NCBI RefSeq assembly: GCF_002999335.1
Contig: NW_020312590.1
Location: forward strand, 124,001-188,000
Origin: Cyclospora cayetanensis
Taxonomy: Eukaryota; Apicomplexa; Conoidasida; Eucoccidiorida; Eimeriidae
Reading direction: 5' to 3'
Length of the DNA: 64,000 nucleotides
The position numbers were made by a program, and so were the translations under genes. The notes under the pieces are model-generated. The model was given only the letters and a program-made list of their open reading frames with translations. It made no database searches and was not told where the DNA came from. Shown one piece after another: positions 45,100 through 57,193 of this stretch; position 1 is the stretch's first letter; each line of letters starts with the position of its first letter.

Positions 45100-47772
45100 A
45101 TGAAGGAAGGACAACTCGGGGCCTCACTTTTGGGGGAGGCGCAGGCGCAGGTCCTTGCCACTTCGGGGGTCTGCCATGAGACGCAGCAGCAGTTCGCACA
45201 CTTATCCATAGAGCCAGCAGAAGCCCTCTCTCCTATAACAAGAAACGCAGCTTCCAGATATTGTGTGCCGGGGTGCACAGCGGCAGGTGGGCCTGGACGC
45301 CTCCCGACCTATGTGGCGGAAAGGGCAATCCTGAGCGAGCCCGTTGCAAATGAAACACGAAAGGCGGCAGTTCGGTACCCTCGATATTCCCATCCTAAGG
45401 CTGGTACAATGCGCTTTCTAGAGGCGTGCTCAGGAGGCACGCCCGTTGAGCTAGCGAAGTCGGCAGCGGTAGTGCTTCCTGAACCTGATGGCTCCCTCTC
45501 CACAGAGGCTGTTGTTACCGACAGCGACGATGGCTTGAACGCCTCTGAAGGCAAGGATAGGACTTTTGCCTCTTTACCTCGGGGTCGCTTGACTCCTAAA
45601 GCGTCTTCGTCGGACGCGAAGGAGGCCACTTCCTGTTCTGTCCCCTTGCATGGTCACCTCCTGGCTGAAGTCTTTGCCATTCTAGGAGACCAGCCGAAAG
45701 AAAAGGCAAGACTCGCGACCGTGTGCAAGGACTGGGCAGAAGCGCTCAGACGCCCTAATGCGTGAGAAGAAGAGACGCTGGCGGTACCCGAGGCGAACAC
45801 AAAGTCTTTGGGAGCCAGCCAGGGGCAGGGGACGGGCAGACAGCTTGACTTTTATCCCCTCATCTCCTCGTTTTCTTTATCCCTCTCTAGTTTGGCCTTT
45901 CTTCTTGTAACGTTGTCTCTCTCTTCGCCCCTGTCCCTGCGTTTGGCGCTACTGGTTACCCACGCAGGTGCCTCTCCTGCTGCGCCCCCTGCGTGTTGTA
46001 CTGTGTTGCTCTAGGTGGCAGTACGTAGATGCATCTCACAGACCCCTGTCCTCCCTTTGGGCGTTTGGAAGCCGGCTGCAGAGTCTTCTGCTGGGGGTTC
46101 GGTCTCTTGTGGTGTCAGAGGATGACGTGCCTCTGGCGACAAGACTCCTCCTGCAGCTTGTCACTGCGCCTCCTGCCAATCGTCTCGAGTATTCCTTGAC
46201 CAAAGGTCCCGCCTCGGCCTGCGAGCAGCATGAGGCAAACTCCACGGGCAGTATTTCTGCCGCCAAAAGCCTCAGGCGATGCGAGACTAGCGCCTTCAGC
46301 GTTGACTTCCGGCTGCCCCACCTAAGGTGCCTGAGGATTTTTGAGAGCCTCGGCTCAGGATTCGTCCGACACCGTCAGTTTGGGCCTTTTTGCTGACAAA
46401 AGCGGCAGGGAGTGCTGCTGCTGCTGCTGCTGCTTTTGCGCACCCTCTTTGTCACACCGTCCCTCTGTAGCGCCTGCCCTCTCTTGCTGCGCGGGAAGAT
46501 TCTCGTAAAAAAAACGGCTCTATAAAAAGCTTGCATGCATGCAACCTTTTCTCAATGCACGCACCAGCAGGGGCCGCACTTAGCATGACGGGCAGTGGGC
46601 AGTGGAGCAGACAGGGAGGGATTACGAATACGCCGCATGCGTGCCGCTGCACCTCTATCGGCCCTGCGTTGTGCCGCTCTGTGAGGCCTCCATGAGTCTC
46701 ACCCAGAGGCTTTTACGGAGGCTTGCAAAGGTCTCGCTTGCGCTGGCGTGTGGTGTGATGTTGCCGTTGCCGCTTCAGTTGTGCCTAACGCCGTGCTTGC
46801 CGCCATGGATGCCGATCGTCGCCTCAGTAGGGACCACGAGGCAGCGCCTGCAACACGCTTCGACCTGGGGGGCCTCCAGCACCTGGAGGAGCTCGTCTTT
46901 GAATGCGACGTAGGCTCAGCGCTGCTGCTCGCTCTGCGAGGCAGAACTCCAAGACTGCGATCCCTCGTGCTTTCAAGGCTGCAGGTCGAAGAGGCCCCCC
47001 CCTTTGCGGCAGACCAGCAAACCTCCAAAGAGCCGACGGCCTTCGAGGCGCTTTTGCTGCTGCTGGAGTCGTTGCGCCCGCAGCAGCTCCGCGTCTTCGG
47101 TGTAAGTAGAGCTCACGCCGCCAGCGTCGGGTGCGAGGAGGAGTGCAGCGATGCACTCCCCTGGAGACACTTGCCAAACGGAGAGGAGGCCGCGCATATG
47201 CGTGACGCCCTCGAAAGCCTCAGAAACAGGATTCAGCAGAGGCATCAAAGGGGGGCCCTCCACTCGGAGGTACTATGGGATGAACTGGCAGACGTCTTGT
47301 CTCACAAATTCAATACATCGCTTGCCGCCCTCTGGGTAAGTAAAGCTGCCAGCGCCACGATCCGTAAAGGAGCTCTTAGAGGGCCTGCTTGTACGCCTTG
47401 CTACGTGCCTCTACCGCAGCCAGACGCGCCTTTTCGCCCGCTGCGTAACGGGGTGTGTCTATATGTGTGCGCAATTGTCTATGTGTCTGGCATTGTATCT
47501 GTGTGGCATTGTATCTGTGTGGCATTGTGAATACATGTGTGTTTAATAGGATGGAGGTGTGTTTTTGTGTATATATATGTGTGTGTAATTGTGTATTTGG
47601 TTGTGTACTCGTGTGTAGGTGTGTACGTTTGTGTGTCTTGCAGCTGCCAGACCTCCAGTGTTCGCTCTCCGCCCTGGGGAATCTTGTGCGCAACTGTCAT
47701 AACGTGTCCCGCTGCTCAGTGCCGGGAGCCTCCATGCTTGCCTATCTGCAGGAAGGCCGTCTGGGGTTTTAG
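45100..47772 (+). CDS. F-box / leucine-rich protein, ~568 aa, 4 exons
   Basis: Probable substrate receptor of an SCF-type ubiquitin ligase, from the F-box-like motif that spans the first splice junction: LLAEVFAILGDQPKEKARLA, TVCKDWAEALRR, then AWQYVDASHRPL. Exons: 45100-45761, 46015-46373, 46779-47335 and 47644-47772; junctions are GT-AG and phases close. ATG 45100 is the first in frame, although the frame stays open upstream to 45031. The first ~220 residues are probably disordered. After the F-box come leucine-rich-repeat-like segments: WAFGSRLQSLLLGVRSLVVS, LPHLRCLRIFESLG, LGGLQHLEELVFEC and TPRLRSLVLSRLQ. The last exon (LPDLQCSLSALGNLVRNC) is also leucine-rich. A GGT|GTAAGT at 47101 could be an alternative donor; the frame reads through it. 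No catalytic motif. Confidence 0.75.
47455..47640. repeat. TGTGTGGCATTGTATC / TGTGTG repeat in last intron of the F-box gene
   Basis: Several copies of a GTATCTGTGTGGCATT unit followed by GTGTGTA-type sequence, ending at the acceptor TGTGTCTTGCAG at 47643. Confidence 0.8.
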
Positions 47773-48289
47773 TGGCTCTCACAAATGGTCTCTGGCGTTT
47801 AGCGCCGTATAGCCAATCCAGAGGCGTTAGCAGCAGCAGAGTCATCGGAGGTTCTAGACTCAGTGAAAAGTTGGAGTGGCAAGGCCTCCCTCCTCAACTC
47901 CTGGCTGCTTTAGCCTGTATCGCTAAATTTTTCGCTTTTTGTGTGCCTGGTTGCTGTAAGACAGCCCCACAGACGCCTAGCAGCCTTTCTCCCGGTTTGA
48001 AGGAAAAGCCTCATTAGTTGCACAGCCTTGAGCGCCTTTGTCGCTGAAGAGGCGTGGTGCCATGCTACCGCCTTGTCTAAAATGAGGGGGTGGTGCTTTT
48101 GCTGTAAGATGCGAAAAGCATCATTTCACGTGCATGGTCAGGACAAAGGGGGCCTGGCCCTTTTGTTTGCTGCCTAAATGCCCCTTGGCTGCGGGTATTG
48201 TGCTAGCGGGTGAATAGTTCAACCCCGGAGCATCCACCTGTATGGCTTCTCGGTTGCTCCCATCCTTTTTCCTAGCAAGCACCCCGTTT

Positions 48290-48972
48290 TCAAAAACCTT
48301 TTTTAATCAAGACTGGATGCCTCCCGATTGATTTGGGGACGTCCTTTGGGCTTGAACGGGGATGCAGGGGTAGATAGGACCTTGCCTGGCGGGGTTGCAT
48401 CTCAAATTCAACATCTGAAGTGGTACGCCACACTTCTGCAGGAACTTCCGTCACCTCTTCTTCGTACATAGCGCTATTTTCTTGTTTTATTCTTCTTGCA
48501 TTTGAGAGGTTGCGCTGAATATGGGAAGCGGGGGTGCTTTGTTCAGGGGAAAGCATCCAGTTCGTTAAGCTGGAGTGGCGAGAGCCGTAGACAGCCGAGC
48601 GTAGCAACACGTTGGGACATAAGGGGGCCGCTGGCTCCTTCACCGTGCGCTAGGAAGAGCACGTTTGGCTTGTACAGAGTTCTACGTTTCAGCTGGTCGT
48701 GGGAAGACGACAGCATAGGTGGGATGGACTTGTCTCAGGTACAGCTTTCTGAACGTTGGTATGGCTGCGCGCCTCCAGCCTTCAGTAAAAGCCACACAGC
48801 AGCAATGATATAAAAGCCAAGAAAGAACATAGATGAGAGGCAGGTCACTGCTTTTCCATCTCACCCATGTGTTTCTCTTTGAGGACTGACACTGGGCGCC
48901 AGGACGAAACGCCACATTGTGTTGGTGCACGCGAGATGATTTCATGCGATTAGCGCATTGGAAAGCAGCCAA
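48290..48972 (-). CDS. Weak two-exon candidate with a hydrophobic segment
   Basis: The upstream frame (ATG 48972, MAAFQCANRMKSSRVHQHNV) contains a hydrophobic stretch LPLIYVLSWLLYHCCCVAF. The downstream frame ending at 48290 reads charged soluble protein (NSAMYEEEVTEVPAEVWRT, ending GRHPVLIKKGF). A junction with donor AAGCT|GTACCT near 48742 would join them, but I could not prove the phase. No family recognised. Confidence 0.22.
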
Positions 48973-49570
48973 AATGGCACCCAGTCAGGCGGCACAGACG
49001 CATAAAGTAGGCAAAAGTCCGTCAATCTGACGCATCGGGAGCACATGCGCATGCTCCAGTGGTCCTAGCGTCTGGCTTTTGGTTGCTTGCTGCGTGAAGT
49101 AGCACACTCGAGGCTGCAAGAAGCAATGCCGGTCCGCTTCCGCACGCACCAGCCGTCTCAGGCGTCCGTTTAGGCGGTTATAAGAGGTGCAGCAGACTTT
49201 AAGGAACGGAAAAGGCTCTTCATAGGGCACGCAACAGCACAGCGAGACGGCCTCTTCACACTTCTGGTGAGAGTGGCGCTAGGAAGGCATGACAAAGATA
49301 GACCCAGAGGTTGAACACGCAGCTGTGTTGTGCACTTCGCGCATGGACTAAAGATTACGATATGTTTGCTGGGACACTTTAAGAAATTCGGATCATTTTC
49401 AGCCGTGCAATCATGAGAGGAAAGCCACAACAATCTAAATGGCGCAGCGTCTTTGCCTTGTCCAGTATGAAGAGAAGAACTATACGCGCAGCAACAGTGA
49501 CCCTTACCGGTAGCTCAATCTTCAAGCTTCTACGCGAATTCTAATAACGCAGGTGGTACCTGCATAGGCA

Positions 49571-49649
49571 ACCCTTGTCATTTTAGCACAGTTGGCAGGG
49601 CGACCGCTTTGTGAGCGGAAGGCTGCCATATCGATTCCCCCGTAAGGCT
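49571..49649 (+). pseudogene. Degenerate tRNA-Thr(TGT)-like relic
   Basis: A perfect A-box-like TAGCACAGTTGG is followed by an anticodon arm CCGC-TTTGTGA-GCGG (anticodon TGT, Thr) and AAGG, then a B-box-like ATCGATTCC. The acceptor ends can pair only partly (CCTTGT/GTAAGG), there is a 3-nt insertion between the acceptor stem and the D-arm, and the T-stem (GCCAT against CCCCC) does not pair. It looks like a decayed tRNA-Thr or a tRNA-derived repeat fragment. Confidence 0.55.
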
Positions 49650-51857
49650 ATTTGGCGTGTGCGATGCATGAATCACACCACTTGAGGCGATCAAACATTC
49701 AAGTCTCCGTAAGGAAGTGACAGTAGCCAATTTCTCATAAGGTAGCAGATGAGTTTCAGTATCGTAGACCTCTGCTCATTTTTTTCTAAAGCCATAGGCG
49801 GACGCATAACACACAGCAGAGCACCCGCACTTAAAACCTTTTTCTTTGAAAACGCATTTTCAGTAAGAAGGAGCTGCCCTCCAAAAGTCGAAGGGGTAAA
49901 CCCTAAAGTACGGAGGTTGCGGCGGGCGTAGCGCCTTTAGCACATATATTTATCCTGTACCGCACCTTATGCCTCAAGGCGTAGAGTTTTCACTGGATTG
50001 TTCCATCCGCCGTGCTGTGCACGAAGTGTACTATCCCTTGTACAGGGGCCTCCAAGGAACCGCTGCTACGTTTTTTGCTCATCGTAAGTTACTCTCCTGT
50101 CTGCAGGTCGCCTTTTAAATGCATGGCGCGTCAAACTGTGCCTGGTGCAAAGTCTTGTAGCGGCCTGGCGCATGTTGCCCTCCAGAGTCTTTGGTTGCTG
50201 AAAGGCTTGAACGACGTGACATACATGGCAATAGAAGTTCTGCAATGAATCCAATGACATGCATCTTTGAGAAAGGGTTTATTTGGGTTCACGCAGGGCT
50301 AAGCGCGACAAGGAAGTCGCCAAGGGAGAGAGAAAGCCATCGAATTACAAATTCGAACCCCCCTTTTGAAATTTATCACGACAGGGGAAAGGATTTGGCT
50401 AGTTCGGGCTCCATGAAGAGAAAACAGACTGGCTCCTTGAAGCAGCGAGTTTCGCGACGCTGCTCGCACATGCGCAGGCTTCCAGACGGCATCGGTACGC
50501 CTGCCTCTATGCACGCTCCACATAGTCCCCAGCAGCCTTCTCGCTGTTGTAGGAGAGAAGGTAGCCGAGCTCAGGTAGACGATTTTCCTAGCAGCTGAGC
50601 TGTAGCAGAGGGCTAGCGGAAGTGCAAGATTCCGTTCGGACAAAGTGGAACGGATTCACAGTGGCATTAGTATGCCGCCTTAGGCAACAGAGTGTTGGGG
50701 CATCGACGCAGGAAACCCGCGTAGCAATTTCCAAAAGCGGAAGTTGTATCTTGGCAAAATGGCCTTTGAGGAATATTATTAAATTTCACTGCGCAAAAAG
50801 ACCGGCGTGCCGCCACATGAAAGTTGCATCTTAGTACAAAATTCGGGATGCTGGAATGAAAGGGGGGTGGTTCCTTGGCACGAGAGATCGCTTTGAGGAT
50901 CGAGTTCTGTCTGCGCTCCAAAAAGCGCAGAGAATAAGTGTATAGTGGAGCTCTGTGTGTTTTGTCTGCCTTCCTACTGGGTGAAAATTGCTCGACTAAA
51001 ATCCTTTCGAGGATCATTCCCTGCTGGCACAGAAGGCAACCTGGTGTATTCAGGTGACTTTCATGTGTCGACTTTGCCCTTGCTCATCCAACGGAAGAAG
51101 CAACCGAATTCAACTGATTATTTGGCAGCATGTGGAAACGTGAACAGGTGCGAACACTGTCACCCAGGCGGGGGAGTCTTTTCCCCATTCGCAGGGCGGT
51201 TTCATCGTATCGGCGCAGCACACTGTTGCATGAACTCCACAGCACGTTTTCTGTAGGAGAGGGCATGTGGAGCAAAGCCGCCACGCATTTTTTATGGGAG
51301 GCAACGCCTCCTGTCGCAAGCAAAGACTATGCGCACCACAGCAAACCAGCTCACTAGGGGTTCAAGCTCCTTTAGCAGCAAATCCACCTACAGCAGGCAG
51401 CAGCGGAACCTAGCAACGCGGGTCAAGTAATCTGCAGAGACAGAGTAGGTTTCTACGATGAGTGATCTACCACGCCCTACTCAAAAGACGCGCTGGTCAA
51501 TAGCGTCAATTAGCGATCTGCGTAGGAAAAAATAAATCAAGCGGCAACAGGACTCACGAGAGCGAGCACTGATATGCGGACGATAAAGGCATAATTGTGC
51601 CCAGCATCAAGAACTGCCGCAATCCAGGTCCGTGCGGCCGATGCACATCGGCAACTCCGATTGTGATTCCGTCATTTTCCACCTCATTCAAGCATGTCGC
51701 TGCGTTTTTCAAAGAAAGGATAACCGAGGCAAGGGTCCTGTGCCTCAGCCCTCATGAAGGACACAAGAAACGAACTGCATTACATATCTTCTGAGGAACA
51801 AATACAGGTATGGGAAACGTACCACGACGCCTACGAAAAAAACACATGTGCGCGAGC

Positions 51858-51886
51858 GAGTGCGCTCTCTCTCTCGCGCTCTCTCT

Positions 51887-51930
<44 letters not shown>
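51858..51930. repeat. CT dinucleotide microsatellite with CGCG interruptions
   Basis: A nearly pure (CT)n tract with three regularly spaced CTCTCGCGCT interruptions at its start, in non-coding sequence. Confidence 0.95.
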
Positions 51931-51934
<4 letters not shown>

Positions 51935-52528
51935 CTATCACTCCCGCTCTTTGTCTCTGTATCCTCCCTTCTGTTTAGCTGAGACACACGCACGGTCAGT
52001 GTTCAGCATTCCGTCCTTGAGCCTACGACGGCTGGCTGGAAGCGCCCTCGTGTGCTCCCATCTTTCACCACTGCCGGGGGTCTCCACACCACGTGCACGA
52101 GGCTGTGCACTTGCTCGCGAGTGCGCTGCATCGCGACAACCTAAATTCGCTTTCCTCGGCAGCAAGACAAGGCCGCCCATAAGCGGGTAATTTGCGGTGG
52201 GTGATGCTCAGCACTACCCCTTCCTTTTCCCTCGGCTGCAGCCACTCTCTATTCCTTGACAGCGCTTTTCCAGGCGTAAAGAGAGCTGCGCAGCTCCGAT
52301 CTCAGCGATTTCAAAAACAACCTCCACACGGCCTCCCCCGTTCCCTCCCGCGCGCGGTGCCAGCGAGGCGCATGCATACACACATATATCCACCAATGAA
52401 CACCTAGAGCTTCCTATTCGCGGAAGTCTTTGACCGTTGGTGCATCAATTGTGAAGCCTCGCTGTCCACATGCCGATAATGCAGCAAGCTCGTAAGCACT
52501 TTGGAACGGGGGTCGTGGTAGCCGCATG

Positions 52529-55500
52529 TTACTGCCACCCCTCAAGAGGCACATCGGTATTCGCATCCAGAGGAGCACTAGGAATCACCATCATGGGGAG
52601 AGACGCCGCTCCCTCGCGTACCCACGCTTTGTACTGCGCAATTTCATTCCGAAACTCAGCAACAGACTGCCGTTTGTAGACCTGCAGCGAAGGAAGATTC
52701 ATATTCCCGTCGAACGGCTGACACGCTGCTGCTCCCGCTGCGGATGGTGCGGCACTGCCGCCGGGAACCCCTCCCCGCGCATGCGGCGCGGAGTCTCTGC
52801 TGACACCCACGGCCAAATTCTCCGCAGCGCGAACTGCGCTCGGAGGCAGAATTTCCTCGATAGACAAGGCATTCAAGAAAGCCACAAAGATGGTATGTCC
52901 CTTGATGACGACGGCCTCTTCAGTAGACAACGAGACGCGTCGCGGCAGCAACGAGGCTTCCTCCGCCTGCCGCTGTGGGTTCTGCGGAAGCTGAACTGCT
53001 GCGCTCGCTCCTTGAGGGGCGTTCTCGTGGAGCAGCTTGAAAGACGGCTCGACTCCAGTGATGCGGCCGATTACTCTGCGCATGCCCTCGACGAGGCGAT
53101 ACAGCAGAACCCACATGAACGCTCGACGGACGATCCATGCCCAATGCAGAAACAGACGCACGCCGTGCGTTCTCAGGCAGAGGTCAGTGAGCACTGCCTC
53201 CAACTGCTCGCCGTTGAGGATGGGCAGGTTCCTGTAGACGAACCACAGCCCTTTAGAGACGTTCGCATACAAGTCAGAATCAATGATCAGCTGAAGACCT
53301 TTGCGCAAGAAGGCAAAGTCAAAGTTTGGAGGCAGCTGTCGACCCCGCGAAGCAAGGAGCTGCACCCAATAGTCCAGATACGTCAACGCAGAGAAAACCT
53401 GCGGGCTGTTGTGAGCGTGTGTTCTTAGAAAAACGATTTTGAGAAACACCGACAAAAGCTTCTCGTTCGCCAGCATTGCACCCGTGCAGTTGACTAGAGA
53501 ATCTGGAAACTTCGTCACACTGCGCGCTTTCAACTCCAGAAGCAGACGTTTCAGCAGCGTGGGATATCCAGGGATCTCGCGCCAGTCCAAAGAGGCCTTA
53601 TGAGGGCTACTCTGAAGAAACGCTCGTACCCACTGCTCGAGGAAGGCGAAGAAGGAACTCCCCTCCATGCTCAGCTCCTTCCGCCAATCTGACTCAGGAG
53701 ACAGCTTCCCCTGCATGGCGTCAATGTCTTCCTGCAGCGTTCCCTCCCCAAAGTACTCCTTGAGGGTCGAGTGGAAGACTTCCCACTGCAGCAGCACGCG
53801 CAACGGACTCGAAGCACCCCACTTCTCAGCCTCCTCCAAGCTCGCGGCATCCAGCAGAAAGTCGGTGCCTCGCCACTCCTCTACGGATGCGCTTCGACCT
53901 TCTTCGGTAAGGACGCTCTGCAGCAGCTCCCTCCTAAAGTCGGGCAGACGGAAGTACGCAGCTGCAAGCAACAGGCACGCGAAGCGACGCTGCCCCCCAA
54001 AAGAGGCCTCTCCACCTAGCATGCGTAACGCCACTGCAAGAGCTCGCTGCAGCAGAAGACGAAACTGCCTGCACAACTTGAGCCGCTTATGATACAGGAT
54101 CACGGAGAAGCGGTCTTCCGCAGAAAGCGACTTTGCGAAGCGGTTCAGCTGCTCCGTGCGCTCCCGCGACACTGCCTCCGCATGCTGCAACTTCCACGCC
54201 GCTAGCTCATCACTTTCCCGCAAGCGACCCTTGGAAGTATCCGTCAACTCCCTCCCCAGATGCACAGCCGCTTCCGCATCCCCCGCAGCAACGACTGCAA
54301 CGCCTGCGTTCTTCAAGCGCTGCAAAGCAGCTCCCAAGTACCCCCGAGGACCCTCCCCGTCTCCTCCCCCAAGACGAGGCAGCAGCAAGCCGCTAGCAAG
54401 GGTAAGCCTGTTGCCTTGCTGCTGCTGCCCCCCCCCTGCCTTCCCTCCCGCTCCTGCAGCGCTCCCCCCCGAAGCAGCGCTCGCGTCGAAGTCAACCGAA
54501 CGCTGCGACACGAACAGCTTCAGCTTCTGCTCGCCTCCAGCAGCACTACCCCCTCCAGCGGCGGAGGCTCCGCAGCCACTCGCTGAGGAGGCTGCAGCGG
54601 CAGCCATCGCTGCAGCCTCGGCATTCTCCGCCTTGATCGAGGAGTACAGCACGTAAACTTCAGACAGAGTCAACGCAGCAAGCGCGTCGGGACGCGCAGG
54701 CAGCACCGTTCCGAGATCGAGCTCCCCCCTCCGCAGGATCGCACATAACACAGCGCAGTAACTTGCCCTGCACTGCCAAAACACGTAATCCAAAAACTCC
54801 AGAGTGTGATTCGCAAGATTCAGCAGTACCCGCTGGCTCCGCAGCAACTCAGCCTCCGAAGAAAACAAAAAACTCCGCCGCGTCTCCGCGTCGCTCGCGC
54901 TCAACAGCTGCAGCAACTCGTCGCACGCTGCCTTCGCCTCTTGCAAGGTCTGCAGAAAAACACACAAGCATGTAACAGCACGCGTACATGCAAACAGATA
55001 TGCACAAACACACACGTACTTATATGTGCATAATACATATATACATGTATACATATTCATACATCTACATACAAACAGATATGCACAAATACACACGTAC
55101 CTAGACGCATATGCACACAAAGAAACACAAGGAAACACACGAACACACACAAACACACGAAAATACACACCAAAACATACAAACACACATACATACATAC
55201 ATACATACACACATACAAACATACAAACACACATACAAACATACAAACACACATACAAACACCCACACACACCCAAACATGCTCACATACAAACACACAT
55301 ACACACCAAACATTGCACGTAGTCGTGTGCCGCAACGACGCTGGCAGTGCGCCTTCCGCGGCGCTCGTTCTGTGACACTTTTTTTGTCCCCTTGTGCATT
55401 TCGCACGCCTTGCGTTGCCCCCGCCACGCACGCGCGCTCGAACTCACAGAAGCAAAATCATCCGCATCCAGACACACACACAGAGAGAGCGCAAAGAAAC

Positions 55501-57146
55501 ACGCATGGAGTCGCAGTCAGTTCAGTCCTCCGTGGACACACAGAAGCAGCGTGTGCATGCACTGCTGCTGTTCAGATTCGAGAGCAGTGTCTCTCCTGCG
55601 ATCGCTTTTCCCCTCACCTTAGTGCCCTGGGGATCTGCATCGGTGGTCCTTCTGACGGAAGCGAGCAGCGCTGAAACAGCCGCTGTCGCCGGCGTGGAGC
55701 TTTCGGGCAGTTTTTGCTGCGTTTTTCGCGCGATGAGGTGCAGCAGCTTCTCGTGGAGGGCGGCAATGCGCGCTATGGCAGGTGGCACGCCTCCGCTGAA
55801 CTTGAAACACACAGGTCGATGCTCATGGCCGAGCACTGGCGGGAAGATCCTGCAGAGGCCTTTTTCGGTGTGAACTCCTGCGCACACCTGGCGAACCACG
55901 GGGTTGTTCTGAAACACGATCACGCCCTCCAGCACTCCCACGCGCTTGCCGTCTAGCCACAGCTTCTCCTGGAAGTATGAGTCGTAGAACTGGCGAGGCA
56001 CGGCTGTGACGACGTCTGCGTCGTACACCTTGAAGAAGGGGAGCCAGCACTCTCCGAAGAGGGTGGGCGCGTCGTTGGGGAACACCTTCGCGTGCAGTCG
56101 GATGCGCAGGTAGTGCTGTCTGAGTTGGTCAATCGTCGTGGACAGGCGCAGCGTCGGGAAGGTGTCGTGCAGAACCTCCTTCACGAGCTCGCCCTTCGCA
56201 GCCACAGCTGCAAGCCGCTCGTAAGTACTCTTGGGGTCCAAGTGCTCGAGGTGGCGCTGCGTGTACCTCCTGGAGAGAGGCGAGCTCTCGGTCCGCCAAG
56301 TGGCCACCGTTCCTCTGCCTGTGTCTCCGCAAACAGCGGAAACTGCAGCGCGCATGTCGCTGCCTGCGGCAGACCTAAGCGCAGACGCACCGGCAGCAGG
56401 TGCGCGGAAAGAAGAGGAGGCTGAGGAAACGGCCTGCGGAGCTGCTTCGCTCGGCAGCGATGCTGGCTCGTGCGAAGTCAACTGGATTTCCGTCTTCGCA
56501 GCTCGGAAGGGTATCTCCTTGTCATCCTCATCGTTCACATGCTGCTTGCCGACGTTCTCGTTTTGGTTGCTGCTCGTGTTGCTGTTGTTGTTCTTGGTGT
56601 TGGTGCTGTTCTCTCGCCCGTCCGCCCCGCTGCTCTGGGAGGTCAAAGCGGCGTCTTCTCCCGAGGCGCAAGCGTCGGGGAGGCAGTGGTTCCTGCTGCT
56701 GCTGCTGCCGACGGCAGGCTGAGCCTCCGCCCTCCTGTCTGGCGGCACAGTGAAGCCTTCGGGAGCAGAAGCGACGGAAGCCTCGGAAAGTGCGCGCACG
56801 TTGAGACGGTGACCAAGCAGGATGTGATCCACTGCGTTCCAGTACGGCTGTTCGACATTTTCAGTGGCAACAGAAAAGGCGTCTCGCGGGTTATCCACGC
56901 CAGTCGGAGAGAAGGAGAGGAGCCAGTGCGCAGAAAGAGGGCCGGGTTCCTCATCTTCCATGCCAGGAGGCGATGATTTGCCCCTGTGCAGATCGCGCGG
57001 CGCGTCGCTGTCTGTCGTGCTCTCCGCGCTGCTGCTGCTGCTGCTGAAAGTCTTCGCCAGCCCCCTAGAATCTGCGTCTGGGCTGCTGCTGTCGCCTCCT
57101 GCCCACCCGTCGCTGCTGAGCGCCTCTGTGAAACCTCCTGCTGGGG

Positions 57147-57193
<47 letters not shown>

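Larger units (their letters stand above)
47773..52528. other. Gene-poor block
   Basis: It contains the weak candidate at 48290-48972, the tRNA-like relic at 49571-49649 and a CT microsatellite at 51858-51930. Other open frames are short and featureless on both strands. The part from about 52000 onwards is GC-richer and probably the 3' region of the minus-strand C2 protein gene. Confidence 0.5.

Noticed and set aside
47102..47335. Intron starting at GGT|GTAAGT within the F-box gene
   Set aside because: The reading frame continues through with protein-like sequence to the next donor at 47335, and phases close without it; it may be an alternative donor.
49890..49915. Telomere-like AAACCCTAAA
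   Set aside because: A single copy only; no tandem TTTAGGG array, so it gives no evidence of a telomere or interstitial telomeric block.
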